51,156 nt of DNA from NCBI GenBank assembly GCA_019745395.1, contig JAIETG010000023.1:1-51156 (forward strand), read 5' to 3'. The notes beneath the pieces were generated by a model. The model did no database searches. It had not been told where the DNA came from and saw nothing but the letters and a program-made list of their open reading frames with translations. The DNA comes from Rhabdochlamydiaceae bacterium. GTDB lineage: Bacteria; Chlamydiota; Chlamydiia; Chlamydiales; Rhabdochlamydiaceae. Every line of letters starts with the position of its first letter. The first letter of the stretch is position 1. The translations under genes and the position numbers were made by a program. Below are positions 1 through 8,208 of this stretch, piece by piece.

Positions 1-217
1 AGTTGGTTAAACTCAGGCAGATATCATTCAGCTTCAACGAGTTCTTTTCATCATATTAAATTTTGTCCTGTACAGAGGAATCGAACTTAGAAAAAAACCA
101 CAAAACACTAAAAACCAACGACTAAAATCCGGCAAAAGATGTTTTTTAGTTATTTTTCTAAATTTCAAAGATACTAATCTACCTATTCATAGCAGATCAG
201 ATAAAAGACACATATTC

Positions 218-793
218 TTAGAATTCATCATCTAAATTAAGACCCAAGTCCCCTTCAGCCCCTTCGAAAGACTGCAAAGATTGGTCCACCATAACAGGTT
301 TCGACAATTCATCAGCCTCATTCAATAGCGCCTCATAGGTCCATTTAGCTCGATTTTCTGGAGATAGCCACTCTAAAGACAACATCAATTCAGAATACTC
401 TCGCAGCTCATCTTTATCATTTCTAGCTAATATAGCCTCTCGTCCATAGCTGCTGGAATGATGCCACAATTCAGAAACATTAAGAGATTTTCTACCTGGA
501 ATTTCTACACAATTCTCAAGAGGTTCACTCCAACTTATTCTCTTTTTTACACTACCTTCAGACCGCTCGGACTCAGGAAATTTTAAGGATTTCCTAGAAG
601 ACTGCTCATTCGACAATACTATATTTTTTCGCTTACGATCTACTTTGCTCGCAAAAGATTTTTGCTCATTCCAAATTTCAGAAGTTCTTTCATTAACACT
701 ACAAATACTAGAATCTTCACAATGTTCAAACACTCGAGCTATCACACCTTCTCTAGGAAGCACACCAACAGGTGCTACACATCTATAAATCAA
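218..793 (-). CDS. Unrecognised protein, candidate host-directed effector
   Basis: I do not recognise a family. The 191-residue product is hydrophilic, rich in Ser, Glu, Lys and Arg, and has no signal peptide or membrane segment. Residues 83-88 read KKRISW, which fits the RVxF-type docking motif used by eukaryotic PP1 partners. It is followed by an acidic, Ile/Pro stretch (VEIPG, 96-100) and ELW (108-110), a spacing like eukaryotic V-S-F...V-x-x-I-P...W motifs. This likeness is inference. The C-terminus is acidic (DDEF). The longest reading frame starts with TTG, preceded by AGG at 6 nt; no in-frame ATG exists before residue 137, so the start is uncertain (in-frame GTG codons at 11 and 17 are alternatives). 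Confidence 0.55.
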   Translation of the reverse strand: MIYRCVAPVGVLPREGVIARVFEHCEDSSICSVNERTSEIWNEQKSFASKVDRKRKNIVLSNEQSSRKSLKFPESERSEGSVKKRISWSEPLENCVEIPGRKSLNVSELWHHSSSYGREAILARNDKDELREYSELMLSLEWLSPENRAKWTYEALLNEADELSKPVMVDQSLQSFEGAEGDLGLNLDDEF

Positions 794-916
794 TTAAAAC
801 CTAACTATTTAAAATATATACCACGAAAATGGTACACTAAAAACACGATAAGATCAAACAACAAACGTTAATCTCACATTAAGCTAAAGAGCGAAAATTC
901 ATTGAAACAAAGATCG

Positions 917-2626
917 CTAAATACCAATGCTTACTTTCACGTAAAGAATGTTATTGAACAATTTGTCCTGATCCGTGAGCGGGAAGCCGGCATCGAAGCT
1001 GACATTAAAATTCCAAGGACCATAAAAACGAATCCCAGCACCAGCTGAGGTCAGATAGGTAGGGGATGCTTCTGAAGGAACGGAAGAGTTTGTATAAACC
1101 CCACCATGATCGACAAAGCCTACAAGTTGAAAAATATCTTTCCAAGGCTTTTTAAGTTTTTTCCACTGCATATTTCCCACTCCAGGGATGGGAGTATGGA
1201 ACTCTAAAGTGCCGTAATAGCCCGTGTCTCCTAAAGCAACAGATAAAGGATATCCACGAACCGTTCCCATACCACCTATATAGATCTGTTCAGGCAAGGG
1301 TAACTTGTTAAAAGTCCCCTGAGCAGATCCGCTGAAATAGATAAAGCTATCCCAAGGAAGCGTTTGTATACGAGTATATTCGAGATTTAAAATATAAAAT
1401 CGTCCTCCAGCTCCTTGTCGACTAGATTGCGGATCAACAGGGCTTGAGCCCCCTAAAATATAAGGAATTCCAATGTCACAAGAAATATTGAATAAATTAC
1501 GACCTTTTACACCATCGATATAATCGATCTTTCCACCAAGACCCAAAACCCTGAGCCGATCAAAAGATCCTGTTTTATTCATAACTTCGTTCTTTAGCTG
1601 CTTGTAGTCAAAAGAGACGAACACATCCGTGCTAAATCTTCGACTACGGTTCAACGCTTGGCGAATTCTCCCCCCTGCAATCTGAGAAATCCCTTCTAAG
1701 TCCAATTCTGTCATTTGTTGCACTTCAAAATGGGAATATAGATAAGAAACATCAAAAAACATCCCATTAGCATTGATCGGAGCTGAATACGTTGGATTGA
1801 TGTAGTAAAGATCTTTAGGAGGAATACCCACAACACCCACTAATGATAGCATATCTCCATTCGTAGCGAGGTTACCGCCACTTATCTTGCTTCCAGCTCT
1901 TCCATACGTAGTAACATTAGAACCCCAAGTGTTGTAGTCAGCGTAAGCGTGAACAGGAAGACTATCTTTAACGATGAGAGAAAGATCGACCTGACCAAAC
2001 TCTTTTCCCTTCTTGAAAATCGCCCCCACACCTAAATCGGAGTTTTCGTTAACAAGCAAAAGAGCTCTCATCACCTCGTTGTAGTTGATAGGTTTCCCTT
2101 CTAGACGAGTAAAGTACTTGCGAATGTATTTAGCTTTATAAAAATGGTTCCCTCTAATTTCAATTGAACCCAAAGTCCCCTCTACGACTTGTAAAGTAAG
2201 AGACTGATCATGAATTTCTTGTACAGGAGGAAATACACGCGCTAGAATTAACCCATGCTTTACATAGAGCCCCTGCAATGAGAGGCAAAGCTCTTTGACA
2301 TCTTTTCCCGTAAGCTCTCTTCCTAAATATGGGAGAATATGTGAGTAGATTTCTTTAGGAGGAAGAGAATCATTTCCCTCTAGATGGATGTGGTTAATGA
2401 GCACAGAGATCCCCTCAGGAAGATCTAACTGCGCTTGAGGAACATCTACTTCTAAAAGAGGGATCTCTTTTTCCGGAGATAATTCCCCTACAGAATACTC
2501 TTTTTGGATCTCTTTCTCTACAACCCCAGCGGCACCAGCAGGAGGACCTATGAACTCAGCAAAACACACCCTACTACTTATGATAGCAAGACATAGCCCT
2601 GTACTAAAGATCCTATTTGGTCTCAT
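917..2626 (-). CDS. TpsB/FhaC/ShlB-family outer-membrane transporter (orphan)
   Basis: The outer-membrane pore of a two-partner secretion system, which exports a TpsA exoprotein from the periplasm to the surface. The 569-residue protein has an N-terminal signal peptide (about 1-23), a linker, POTRA-like repeats at about 75-150 and 152-221, and a C-terminal beta-barrel. The barrel carries the VRGY motif of loop 6 at 456-459 and FVDHGG at 504-509, both typical of the Omp85/TpsB superfamily. It closely resembles the second TpsB at 31801-33519. No tpsA gene lies beside it; upstream is a carbonic anhydrase and downstream an unrecognised gene. GGCGG lies 8 nt before the ATG, and a stronger AGGAGG lies about 20 nt upstream. 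Confidence 0.9.
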   Translation of the reverse strand: MRPNRIFSTGLCLAIISSRVCFAEFIGPPAGAAGVVEKEIQKEYSVGELSPEKEIPLLEVDVPQAQLDLPEGISVLINHIHLEGNDSLPPKEIYSHILPYLGRELTGKDVKELCLSLQGLYVKHGLILARVFPPVQEIHDQSLTLQVVEGTLGSIEIRGNHFYKAKYIRKYFTRLEGKPINYNEVMRALLLVNENSDLGVGAIFKKGKEFGQVDLSLIVKDSLPVHAYADYNTWGSNVTTYGRAGSKISGGNLATNGDMLSLVGVVGIPPKDLYYINPTYSAPINANGMFFDVSYLYSHFEVQQMTELDLEGISQIAGGRIRQALNRSRRFSTDVFVSFDYKQLKNEVMNKTGSFDRLRVLGLGGKIDYIDGVKGRNLFNISCDIGIPYILGGSSPVDPQSSRQGAGGRFYILNLEYTRIQTLPWDSFIYFSGSAQGTFNKLPLPEQIYIGGMGTVRGYPLSVALGDTGYYGTLEFHTPIPGVGNMQWKKLKKPWKDIFQLVGFVDHGGVYTNSSVPSEASPTYLTSAGAGIRFYGPWNFNVSFDAGFPLTDQDKLFNNILYVKVSIGI

Positions 2627-2698
2627 TGCTTATACCGCCTTAAAACCTCCTAGGTATGTAGAAATTTTCTTTTTTATGCAAGCGATAAAATGTGTAAT

Positions 2699-3310
2699 TT
2701 AGAGCAACTCCACCTTTCCAGTCTGTAAATCATAATATGCTGCACGAATTTCCAACTTCCCTTCTGCTACAAGTTTTTTCAAGATAGAAGTTTTCATTAA
2801 ATACTCTTTCATATTCTGCGCATTTTTTTTGACGCAGCTATCTAACAAATTATGCGTCTTTTCCTTTTTTTCCGCTTCTATAGCTGGATAGATCAATCGA
2901 GCGATCGACTCCATACCTGCGGTATTTCCTTGCAAAACAGCCTCTACTGCACCACAGCTCTCATGACCTAATACCAAAATAACAGAAGACTTAAGAACGA
3001 GCGCAGCATAATCAATGCTATCTAGCTCAATAGAGCCAATCACATTTCCCGCCACTCTTACAACAAAAAGATCTCCCAACCCTTGATCAAAAAGAATCTC
3101 TGGGGAAACACGAGAATCCGAACATCCTACAATGACGGCAAAAGGAGCTTGTTTAGAAGCTAAAGCTTCTCTCCGCTCTGATGTGCGATTGGGGTGCTGT
3201 AAGGCGTCATTTACATAACGTTGATTACCATCCATAAGTCGTTGCAAAGCGGTTCCCGCCGTAAGAGGCAGGCTAAACATACAAATAGCGGTAAATATCC
3301 AAACAAACAT
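2699..3310 (-). CDS. Beta-class carbonic anhydrase, exported
   Basis: Interconverts CO2 and bicarbonate with a zinc ion. The 203-residue protein has the beta-class motif CSDSR at 63-67 and the H116-x-x-C119 pair that complete the zinc site (C63, H116, C119) and the Asp65/Arg67 dyad. The first ~18 residues form a hydrophobic signal peptide, so the enzyme is probably periplasmic. The ATG is preceded by a strong GGAGGG at 5 nt, but that site is inside one arm of a long inverted repeat (3311-3359), so translation may be controlled. The gene lies in a same-strand run with the MESH1-like gene upstream and tpsB downstream. Confidence 0.93.
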   Translation of the reverse strand: MFVWIFTAICMFSLPLTAGTALQRLMDGNQRYVNDALQHPNRTSERREALASKQAPFAVIVGCSDSRVSPEILFDQGLGDLFVVRVAGNVIGSIELDSIDYAALVLKSSVILVLGHESCGAVEAVLQGNTAGMESIARLIYPAIEAEKKEKTHNLLDSCVKKNAQNMKEYLMKTSILKKLVAEGKLEIRAAYYDLQTGKVELL

Positions 3311-3359
3311 AAAATCCCTCCGTGTTATTTATCTTCTTCATAAAACACGGCGGGATTTT
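3311..3359 (-). promoter_or_regulatory. Long hairpin covering the carbonic anhydrase RBS
   Basis: Two 16-nt arms at 3311-3326 and 3344-3359 are complementary except for one position, with a 17-nt loop. On the minus strand the 3' arm contains GGAGGG followed by ATTTT and then the ATG of the carbonic anhydrase gene. The structure can act as a terminator-like element for the MESH1-like gene that ends 12 bp upstream and as a lid on the ribosome-binding site. The pairing is seen directly; the regulatory role is inferred. Confidence 0.65.
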
Positions 3360-3371
3360 AGGGAATAAGAC

Positions 3372-4199
3372 TTATGCTTTTTTAGATTGCTCTTGCTTTT
3401 CCCAGTAGCTGAAGATTACATCCTTAACAGCTTGCTTAAGCAAAGGATTCGCTTCTGGAAGGTTTTCAATGACTGATTGAGCCCACTGGAAGTATTGATC
3501 GATACGATCTCTAGTCCAAGAAGTAGGAGGCGTTTTAGCAAGCGTTCCTAAATTACTCAACTTATCTGAAAGCTTAATGATTGCAACTGATGGAGTCTGA
3601 TGAAAAGCTTGAATGATCTGCAATTTCTTCTGTTCTTTAAGCGTAAGCTCTTTTTTGACAGTCATCTCTTGCACGTATTGGGAGACGGTTTTTCCGTAGA
3701 GATTTGAGATTTCTTCATAAGTTGTACCCGCCTCGTCCATCACATCATGTAAAAGCGCTGCCACAAGAATTTCTTTATCGTACACCTTACCAATACGCAT
3801 AACGAAATCCGCCACTTCAATCGGATGGATAATATAGGGGGTTTTCTTAGGATTACTTCTAACTTGCCCTTTATGCTTCTCCGCCCCAAACATTAAGGCA
3901 TCAAAAACAACTCCTGCATCTTGTTCACGAATCGATCGATTAGCAACTCCCTCTTGCAAAGAAGCAGAAAACAATTCGAACTGACGCAAAACATCTTCAT
4001 CAGCTTTAGCCGATTTTTTTAAAACTTCAAGAGTCTCTTGTTTTTTTTGCACAAAAAACTCATTTTTTTCTTCTTTAACCTGATCCGACATCTCCACTAT
4101 TTGCACTTGAGGAGCTTTTGCTAAAACCGCTGGAGAAGACAGAGTTGCCGTCCATGGAGACAGACTCGACAGGATCAAATAAAATGTTTTGTATAACAT
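3372..4199 (-). CDS. MESH1-like HD-domain hydrolase with N-terminal signal sequence
   Basis: Belongs to the RelA/SpoT hydrolase fold and is closest by eye to animal MESH1 (HDDC3), a (p)ppGpp hydrolase also reported as an NADPH phosphatase. Probable metal ligands are H125 (in HPIEVA), H151-D152 (LLHDV) and D212 (KLSDKLSNL). The MESH1-like tail (W228...EYF-like QYFQWAQ, 235-241) is retained. The catalytic ED pair that follows HD in MESH1 reads DE here (D155-E156). There is no synthetase domain. Residues 1-29 look like a signal peptide, followed by a charged linker, so the domain (about 95-270) may act outside the cytoplasm. The 275-residue length exceeds MESH1 by about 95 N-terminal residues. 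Confidence 0.85.
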   Translation of the reverse strand: MLYKTFYLILSSLSPWTATLSSPAVLAKAPQVQIVEMSDQVKEEKNEFFVQKKQETLEVLKKSAKADEDVLRQFELFSASLQEGVANRSIREQDAGVVFDALMFGAEKHKGQVRSNPKKTPYIIHPIEVADFVMRIGKVYDKEILVAALLHDVMDEAGTTYEEISNLYGKTVSQYVQEMTVKKELTLKEQKKLQIIQAFHQTPSVAIIKLSDKLSNLGTLAKTPPTSWTRDRIDQYFQWAQSVIENLPEANPLLKQAVKDVIFSYWEKQEQSKKA

Positions 4200-4270
4200 G
4201 CACCAAACCTAAGTTACTCTAATGAAAATCGAGCTTAGTTTAGCGACAATTAGACATTTAATTCAATCGA

Positions 4271-4738
4271 TTAATTACAATCGCCCTGGGCAAATAGATC
4301 TTTAAACTGCTCTCTTAAAGAAGCGGGGACAACTTCTTCCACCCCAGACTTGTCGAACATTAAAAAATATGCACAGGCTATCATAATACCTAAAGAAGGG
4401 CTCAAACACCCCAACATCAAAGCAACAGAACAGATAAAAGAACGTTTAATAGATAGCCAAGATTTTAACAATCTAGCATTGATTACTGCAGAGGACTTCC
4501 AAAAACAAAGTTGAAGCAACAAATAGACTGCCGTCTTACATAAAGCATAAGCAAACCAAACGATCGTACAACCCAAAAGCACTAAAAAAAAGAGTCGAAC
4601 ACACAAAAAAGAGCATAGATTGTCCTTAAAAGAAGGAGAAGGTGCGCTCTCTTCTTCCGCAAACCCCACCTCTGTCAAAAAAACCTCTTCCGAAGGAGAG
4701 CTCTTTTTTTCCATTTTAAACATATCAATAATCGCCAT
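4271..4738 (-). CDS. Unrecognised small membrane protein
   Basis: No family recognised. The 155-residue protein has a charged, Ser/Glu-rich N-terminus (1-38), a hydrophobic span at about 46-80 long enough for a helical hairpin, and another at about 100-127. The C-terminal tail is soluble and ends in Cys-Asn. It starts 11 bp downstream of sthA on the same strand, so the two are probably co-transcribed. The paired hydrophobic lobes are compatible with an ordinary inner-membrane protein or a chlamydial inclusion-membrane protein; the sequence does not decide between them. No good ribosome-binding site precedes the ATG, which would fit translational coupling. Confidence 0.7.
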   Translation of the reverse strand: MAIIDMFKMEKKSSPSEEVFLTEVGFAEEESAPSPSFKDNLCSFLCVRLFFLVLLGCTIVWFAYALCKTAVYLLLQLCFWKSSAVINARLLKSWLSIKRSFICSVALMLGCLSPSLGIMIACAYFLMFDKSGVEEVVPASLREQFKDLFAQGDCN

Positions 4739-4749
4739 CTTAAAGAACC

Positions 4750-6147
4750 CTATTTTTTGTGCTTTACTTTGTTCATGCCGTTGAGAGCAGCAATCCGATA
4801 CCCTTCTGCAAAGGTTGGATAGTTGAAGATTTGATCGACAAAATAGTCAATTCTCGCATTAAAACTCATCGCCACCTGTCCGATATGAATGAGTTCCGTT
4901 GCAGCTCTTCCAATGATATGCACTCCTAAAATCTCCAAAGTTTCCGCATGAAATAAAATTTTAAACATACCTGGATCATTTCCTATCATCTGATTTTTTG
5001 CAATTTCATAATAATAGGCTCTTCCTATCTCATAACGAAAATCTAGTGCCTTGAGCTGATCTTCAGTATACCCGCAGGAAGAAATTTCTGGAATCGTATA
5101 AATCCCAATCGGATAAAAAGTCGGAAAATGATGCGTGGGGGCTCCAAAAGCATGACGAGCCGCAAGCCTTCCTTGCTCCATACTTGTAGAAGCTAAAGAA
5201 GGACCTCCTATAACATCTCCTGCCGCATACACATGCGGCATGGACGTTTGAAAAAGATCATTAACAGGAATATAACCTTGAGGACTCAAAGTAACTCCAA
5301 TTTTCTCTATTTGCAAAGAATCCACATTAGCCTCTCTTCCCAAGGCATACAAAAGCATCTCCGCTTCCAAAAAAGAGCCATCTTTAAAAGTCACTTTCAC
5401 ACAATCTTCTTTCTTCTCTATTTTTTCAGGCTCTCGATTACCCAAAACTTTGAGACCTAAAGAGCTTAACGCTTTTTGCAAATGCAAACCAATTTCGGCA
5501 TCTAGCAAAGGAAGCAAACGGTCCCTTTTGTCCACAACAGTAACTTCAGTTCCTAGCGCAGCGAAAAAACTAGCATACTCAGATCCAATGATCCCTCCAC
5601 CCAAAACAATCATCGTTTCCGGTACATGATCGATTGAAAGAAGCCTCGTAGAATCAAGAACTCTTTTTCGATCAAATGGCACGTAGATCGGATTGCGAGG
5701 TTTAGAGCCAGTTGCAATCAAACAGCTCGAAAAACGGATTTGCGCAATCGGCTGATGAGAACAGTCCAACACAATCAAATGATGAGGATTTTCAAATCGC
5801 GCGGATCCTGAAATCCACCGGATGTTATTTTTTTCAAACTGCCTCAAAATAGCACTTCTCAACCCTTCCAAAATTTTGTTTAAACGGAAATTCAGATCGT
5901 TGATAGAAACTTTTTTACACTCTCTTTCTTGTCCATAAAAACTTCTCTTATAAAAGTCGGTCAAATCCAGAATCGATTCTCGAAGAGATTTAGATGGGAT
6001 CGTTCCTGAGTTCAGAGAAGCTCCACCCAAAGCGCTATCTCTTTCTATAACAATCACACTTTTACCGAGCTTTGCCGCCTGAATGGCTGCTTTTTGCCCT
6101 GCAGGACCCGATCCTATGACCACATAATCTACTGACAGTTCTTCCAC
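4750..6147 (-). CDS. sthA: Soluble pyridine nucleotide transhydrogenase (SthA-like)
   Basis: FAD flavoprotein that moves reducing equivalents between NADPH and NADH in the cytosol. It has the FAD-binding GSGPAG near residues 12-17, a second Rossmann motif GGGIIG, the FAD motif AAGDVIGGPSLAS and the C-terminal dimerisation domain (EISSCGYTE, FNYPTFAEGYR). It is close to dihydrolipoamide dehydrogenase, but both redox cysteines are absent: the region reads GASLNSGTIPSKSLRE, the SthA pattern, so Lpd activity is unlikely. The frame opens with TTG at 6150, but GTG at 6147 has a GGGGG element about 4 nt upstream and is preferred. The MESH1-like gene two genes downstream may also act on NADPH. Confidence 0.88.
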   Translation of the reverse strand: MEELSVDYVVIGSGPAGQKAAIQAAKLGKSVIVIERDSALGGASLNSGTIPSKSLRESILDLTDFYKRSFYGQERECKKVSINDLNFRLNKILEGLRSAILRQFEKNNIRWISGSARFENPHHLIVLDCSHQPIAQIRFSSCLIATGSKPRNPIYVPFDRKRVLDSTRLLSIDHVPETMIVLGGGIIGSEYASFFAALGTEVTVVDKRDRLLPLLDAEIGLHLQKALSSLGLKVLGNREPEKIEKKEDCVKVTFKDGSFLEAEMLLYALGREANVDSLQIEKIGVTLSPQGYIPVNDLFQTSMPHVYAAGDVIGGPSLASTSMEQGRLAARHAFGAPTHHFPTFYPIGIYTIPEISSCGYTEDQLKALDFRYEIGRAYYYEIAKNQMIGNDPGMFKILFHAETLEILGVHIIGRAATELIHIGQVAMSFNARIDYFVDQIFNYPTFAEGYRIAALNGMNKVKHKK

Positions 6148-6252
6148 CAATCCCCCAACAGGTAAAAATCCACCTTACACATCCAAATATTCTTGTTCAA
6201 TAACAAAGAAGATGCTATATTTCCATCCAGTTTATTGAATTGGAGTAAAGTC

Positions 6253-6528
6253 ATGTCTAAAAAATGTCAAGTAACAGGAAAAGTACCTGTCAGCGGAAGA
6301 CGCTATGCCCTCAGAGGGATTGCGAAAAAGAAAAAAGGGATTGGACTTAAAGTCACCGGAATCACTAAGCGCAGATTCCTACCAAACCTCGTAAAAAAAC
6401 GATTTTGGTTTGCTGAAGAAAACCGTTTTATCTCTTTACGCCTTAGCACCTCTGCGATGCGCACAATTGATAAAGTAGGACTCTCAACGGTCATTCGTCA
6501 AGTTCGAGCTTCTGGAGAAAAAGTTTAA
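6253..6528 (+). CDS. rpmB: 50S ribosomal protein L28
   Basis: A small basic protein of the large ribosomal subunit. The 91-residue product begins [12 protein letters not shown] and contains the chlamydial L28 features [17 protein letters not shown] and EENRF. A start 60 bp upstream in frame is possible, but the ATG at 6253 has GGAG at 7 nt and gives the normal family length. It is divergent from sthA and directly precedes the PLD-family gene, as L28 lies close to a PLD-family gene in Chlamydia. Confidence 0.96.
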   Translation: MSKKCQVTGKVPVSGRRYALRGIAKKKKGIGLKVTGITKRRFLPNLVKKRFWFAEENRFISLRLSTSAMRTIDKVGLSTVIRQVRASGEKV

Positions 6529-6562
6529 ATCACTCTTCTCCCTTATAGGCAGGACATGCCTT

Positions 6563-7510
6563 TTGGGAGGAACTCTTTTTGCTTGTATATGGGTGGTGTA
6601 CAAGACCACCCATCCTACTCTTCCCAGCGCACAAGATCCCATCCTTTTTTATTCCACTCAAACTTCTGACGACCTCAGGGTATTGTTTAAAAAAGCCATT
6701 GAAACCACAAAAAACACCTTACTCCTCCAAATCTACGGATGCACCGATCCAAATCTTTTGAACGAACTGCAAAAAGCACACAACCGGCGAGTAAAAATAC
6801 AGCTTCTATATGACCCTTCGGGTTCCGGAGCTTTAAACAAAAAACTCCCCTTTGCCATCCCCCTTTCTTGCCAGGGACTGATGCACAAAAAAATCCTTGT
6901 ATGCGATGAAGAAACTGTTTTTTTCGGATCTGCCAATCTCACACCCACCTCATTGCGCATGCACGACAATATCGTTGTAGGAGTATATCATCCTGAGCTC
7001 GCCTCATTCCTTCTAAAGTCTTTAGATAACCACCTTTTATTTTACATCAAGGGACAACGAGCAGAGTTTTGGCACCTTCCCGACTTTCACCATCAGTGCC
7101 TAGAGAGAATTTTAGAATCAATCAGACAAGCCAAAAATTCAATCCATCTCGCTCTCTTCACCTTTACGCATCCATTAATACTTCAAGAGCTAATTAAAGC
7201 GCATCAAAGAGGCATCCATCTTCATATAGCACTCGATTTTTATACTGCCAACGGCGCCAGCAAAGGCGTTATTCAAACGCTTTGCAAAGAAGGAATTACC
7301 CCCTGGATTGGACCTAGCAACAAATTACTGCACCATAAATGGGCTCTAATCGACGAAAATACGCTTCTTATAGGATCTGCCAATTGGACTCGCTTAGCCT
7401 TTCAAAAAAATGAGGACTGTCTTTTTATTCTTCATGATCTCACAAATTTACAGAAAAACTACTTCCGCAAGATTTGGAAAGAACTAGAAAAAAATGCCAC
7501 CCGCGCTTAA
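6563..7510 (+). CDS. Phospholipase D superfamily protein
   Basis: Has the two HxKx4D motifs of PLD/cardiolipin synthase enzymes: H108-K110-D115 with GSAN at 122-125, and H257-K259-D264 with GSAN at 271-274. These form one active site with a phospho-histidine intermediate. The substrate may be phospholipid or nucleic acid; with no other domain this cannot be settled. A hydrophobic stretch at the N-terminus (about 3-13) may be a signal anchor. The frame opens with TTG (AGGA about 8 nt upstream) and is open further upstream into the end of rpmB, so the exact start is uncertain. Length 315 residues from the TTG. Confidence 0.88.
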   Translation: MGGTLFACIWVVYKTTHPTLPSAQDPILFYSTQTSDDLRVLFKKAIETTKNTLLLQIYGCTDPNLLNELQKAHNRRVKIQLLYDPSGSGALNKKLPFAIPLSCQGLMHKKILVCDEETVFFGSANLTPTSLRMHDNIVVGVYHPELASFLLKSLDNHLLFYIKGQRAEFWHLPDFHHQCLERILESIRQAKNSIHLALFTFTHPLILQELIKAHQRGIHLHIALDFYTANGASKGVIQTLCKEGITPWIGPSNKLLHHKWALIDENTLLIGSANWTRLAFQKNEDCLFILHDLTNLQKNYFRKIWKELEKNATRA

Positions 7511-7587
7511 AAACCCATCTATCTGGAATATCATTCTCTATAATTCTAATATTAGATATATATAAAGACAAACAAGGAACAAGCACT

Positions 7588-8208
7588 ATGGACGTTATTT
7601 CAACTATTTTCTCTCTTTCCTTCACTTTATTTTTACTTATGGACTCTATCGGCAACGTTCCTCTTTTCATTTCCATCTTAAAAGATTTCCCCGCTCAGGA
7701 ACAAAAAAAAATCATCCGTAGAGAGCTAGTCATTGCATTAATCGTCATTGCCGCCTTTTATTTCTTAGGCGATTTTTTAATGGATCTAATGGACATCAAG
7801 CAAGAGACCATCTCTATCGCTGGCGGGATTATCTTATTTATGATCTCGATTAAAATGGTTTTCTCCTCCTCTTACTCCAATAAAGAAGGAAAAACCTCCT
7901 ACGCTGACGCCCCCTTCATTGTCCCCTTGGCCATTCCTCTAATTGCAGGTCCGGCCGTTTTAGCAACGGTCATTGTTTATGCGCAACAAGAAGAACCCTT
8001 CATAGCGCTCTCTTCCATCGCTATTGCCTGGGCAGTTTCTGCCGCGGTATTAACTTCCGCTACTAGATTTAAAAAACTTCTTGGAGATAGAGGTCTGCTT
8101 GCCTGTGAAAAGCTCATGGGACTTCTTTTAACATTAATGGCTGTACAAATGTGCTTGAAAGGCTTTACAATATATGTTCAAGATTTAATAAATTTCTTTG
8201 TTCAATGA
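7588..8208 (+). CDS. MarC-family integral membrane protein
   Basis: A 206-residue polytopic inner-membrane protein of the MarC/YhgN (UPF0056) family with about six hydrophobic helices. Family features include the N-terminal DSIGNVPLFI and the conserved IPLIAGPAVLATVI turn near the middle. The molecular role of this family is not settled. The ATG at 7588 is chosen over an upstream frame extension because AAGGA lies 9 nt before it and the protein then starts at the first helix. Its stop overlaps the truA start (ATGA), indicating coupled translation. A marC-family gene near map is also known in Chlamydia. Confidence 0.88.
   Translation: MDVISTIFSLSFTLFLLMDSIGNVPLFISILKDFPAQEQKKIIRRELVIALIVIAAFYFLGDFLMDLMDIKQETISIAGGIILFMISIKMVFSSSYSNKEGKTSYADAPFIVPLAIPLIAGPAVLATVIVYAQQEEPFIALSSIAIAWAVSAAVLTSATRFKKLLGDRGLLACEKLMGLLLTLMAVQMCLKGFTIYVQDLINFFVQ

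Noticed and set aside
1-217. Possible gene end or regulatory site at the left edge
   Set aside because: Only AT-rich sequence and an isolated 8-bp palindrome (ctgtacag) are visible; no feature can be supported.
4750-6147. Dihydrolipoamide dehydrogenase (lpdA)
   Set aside because: Both redox-active cysteines are replaced (Ser and Thr), and the GTIPSK-S-LRE pattern is that of SthA.
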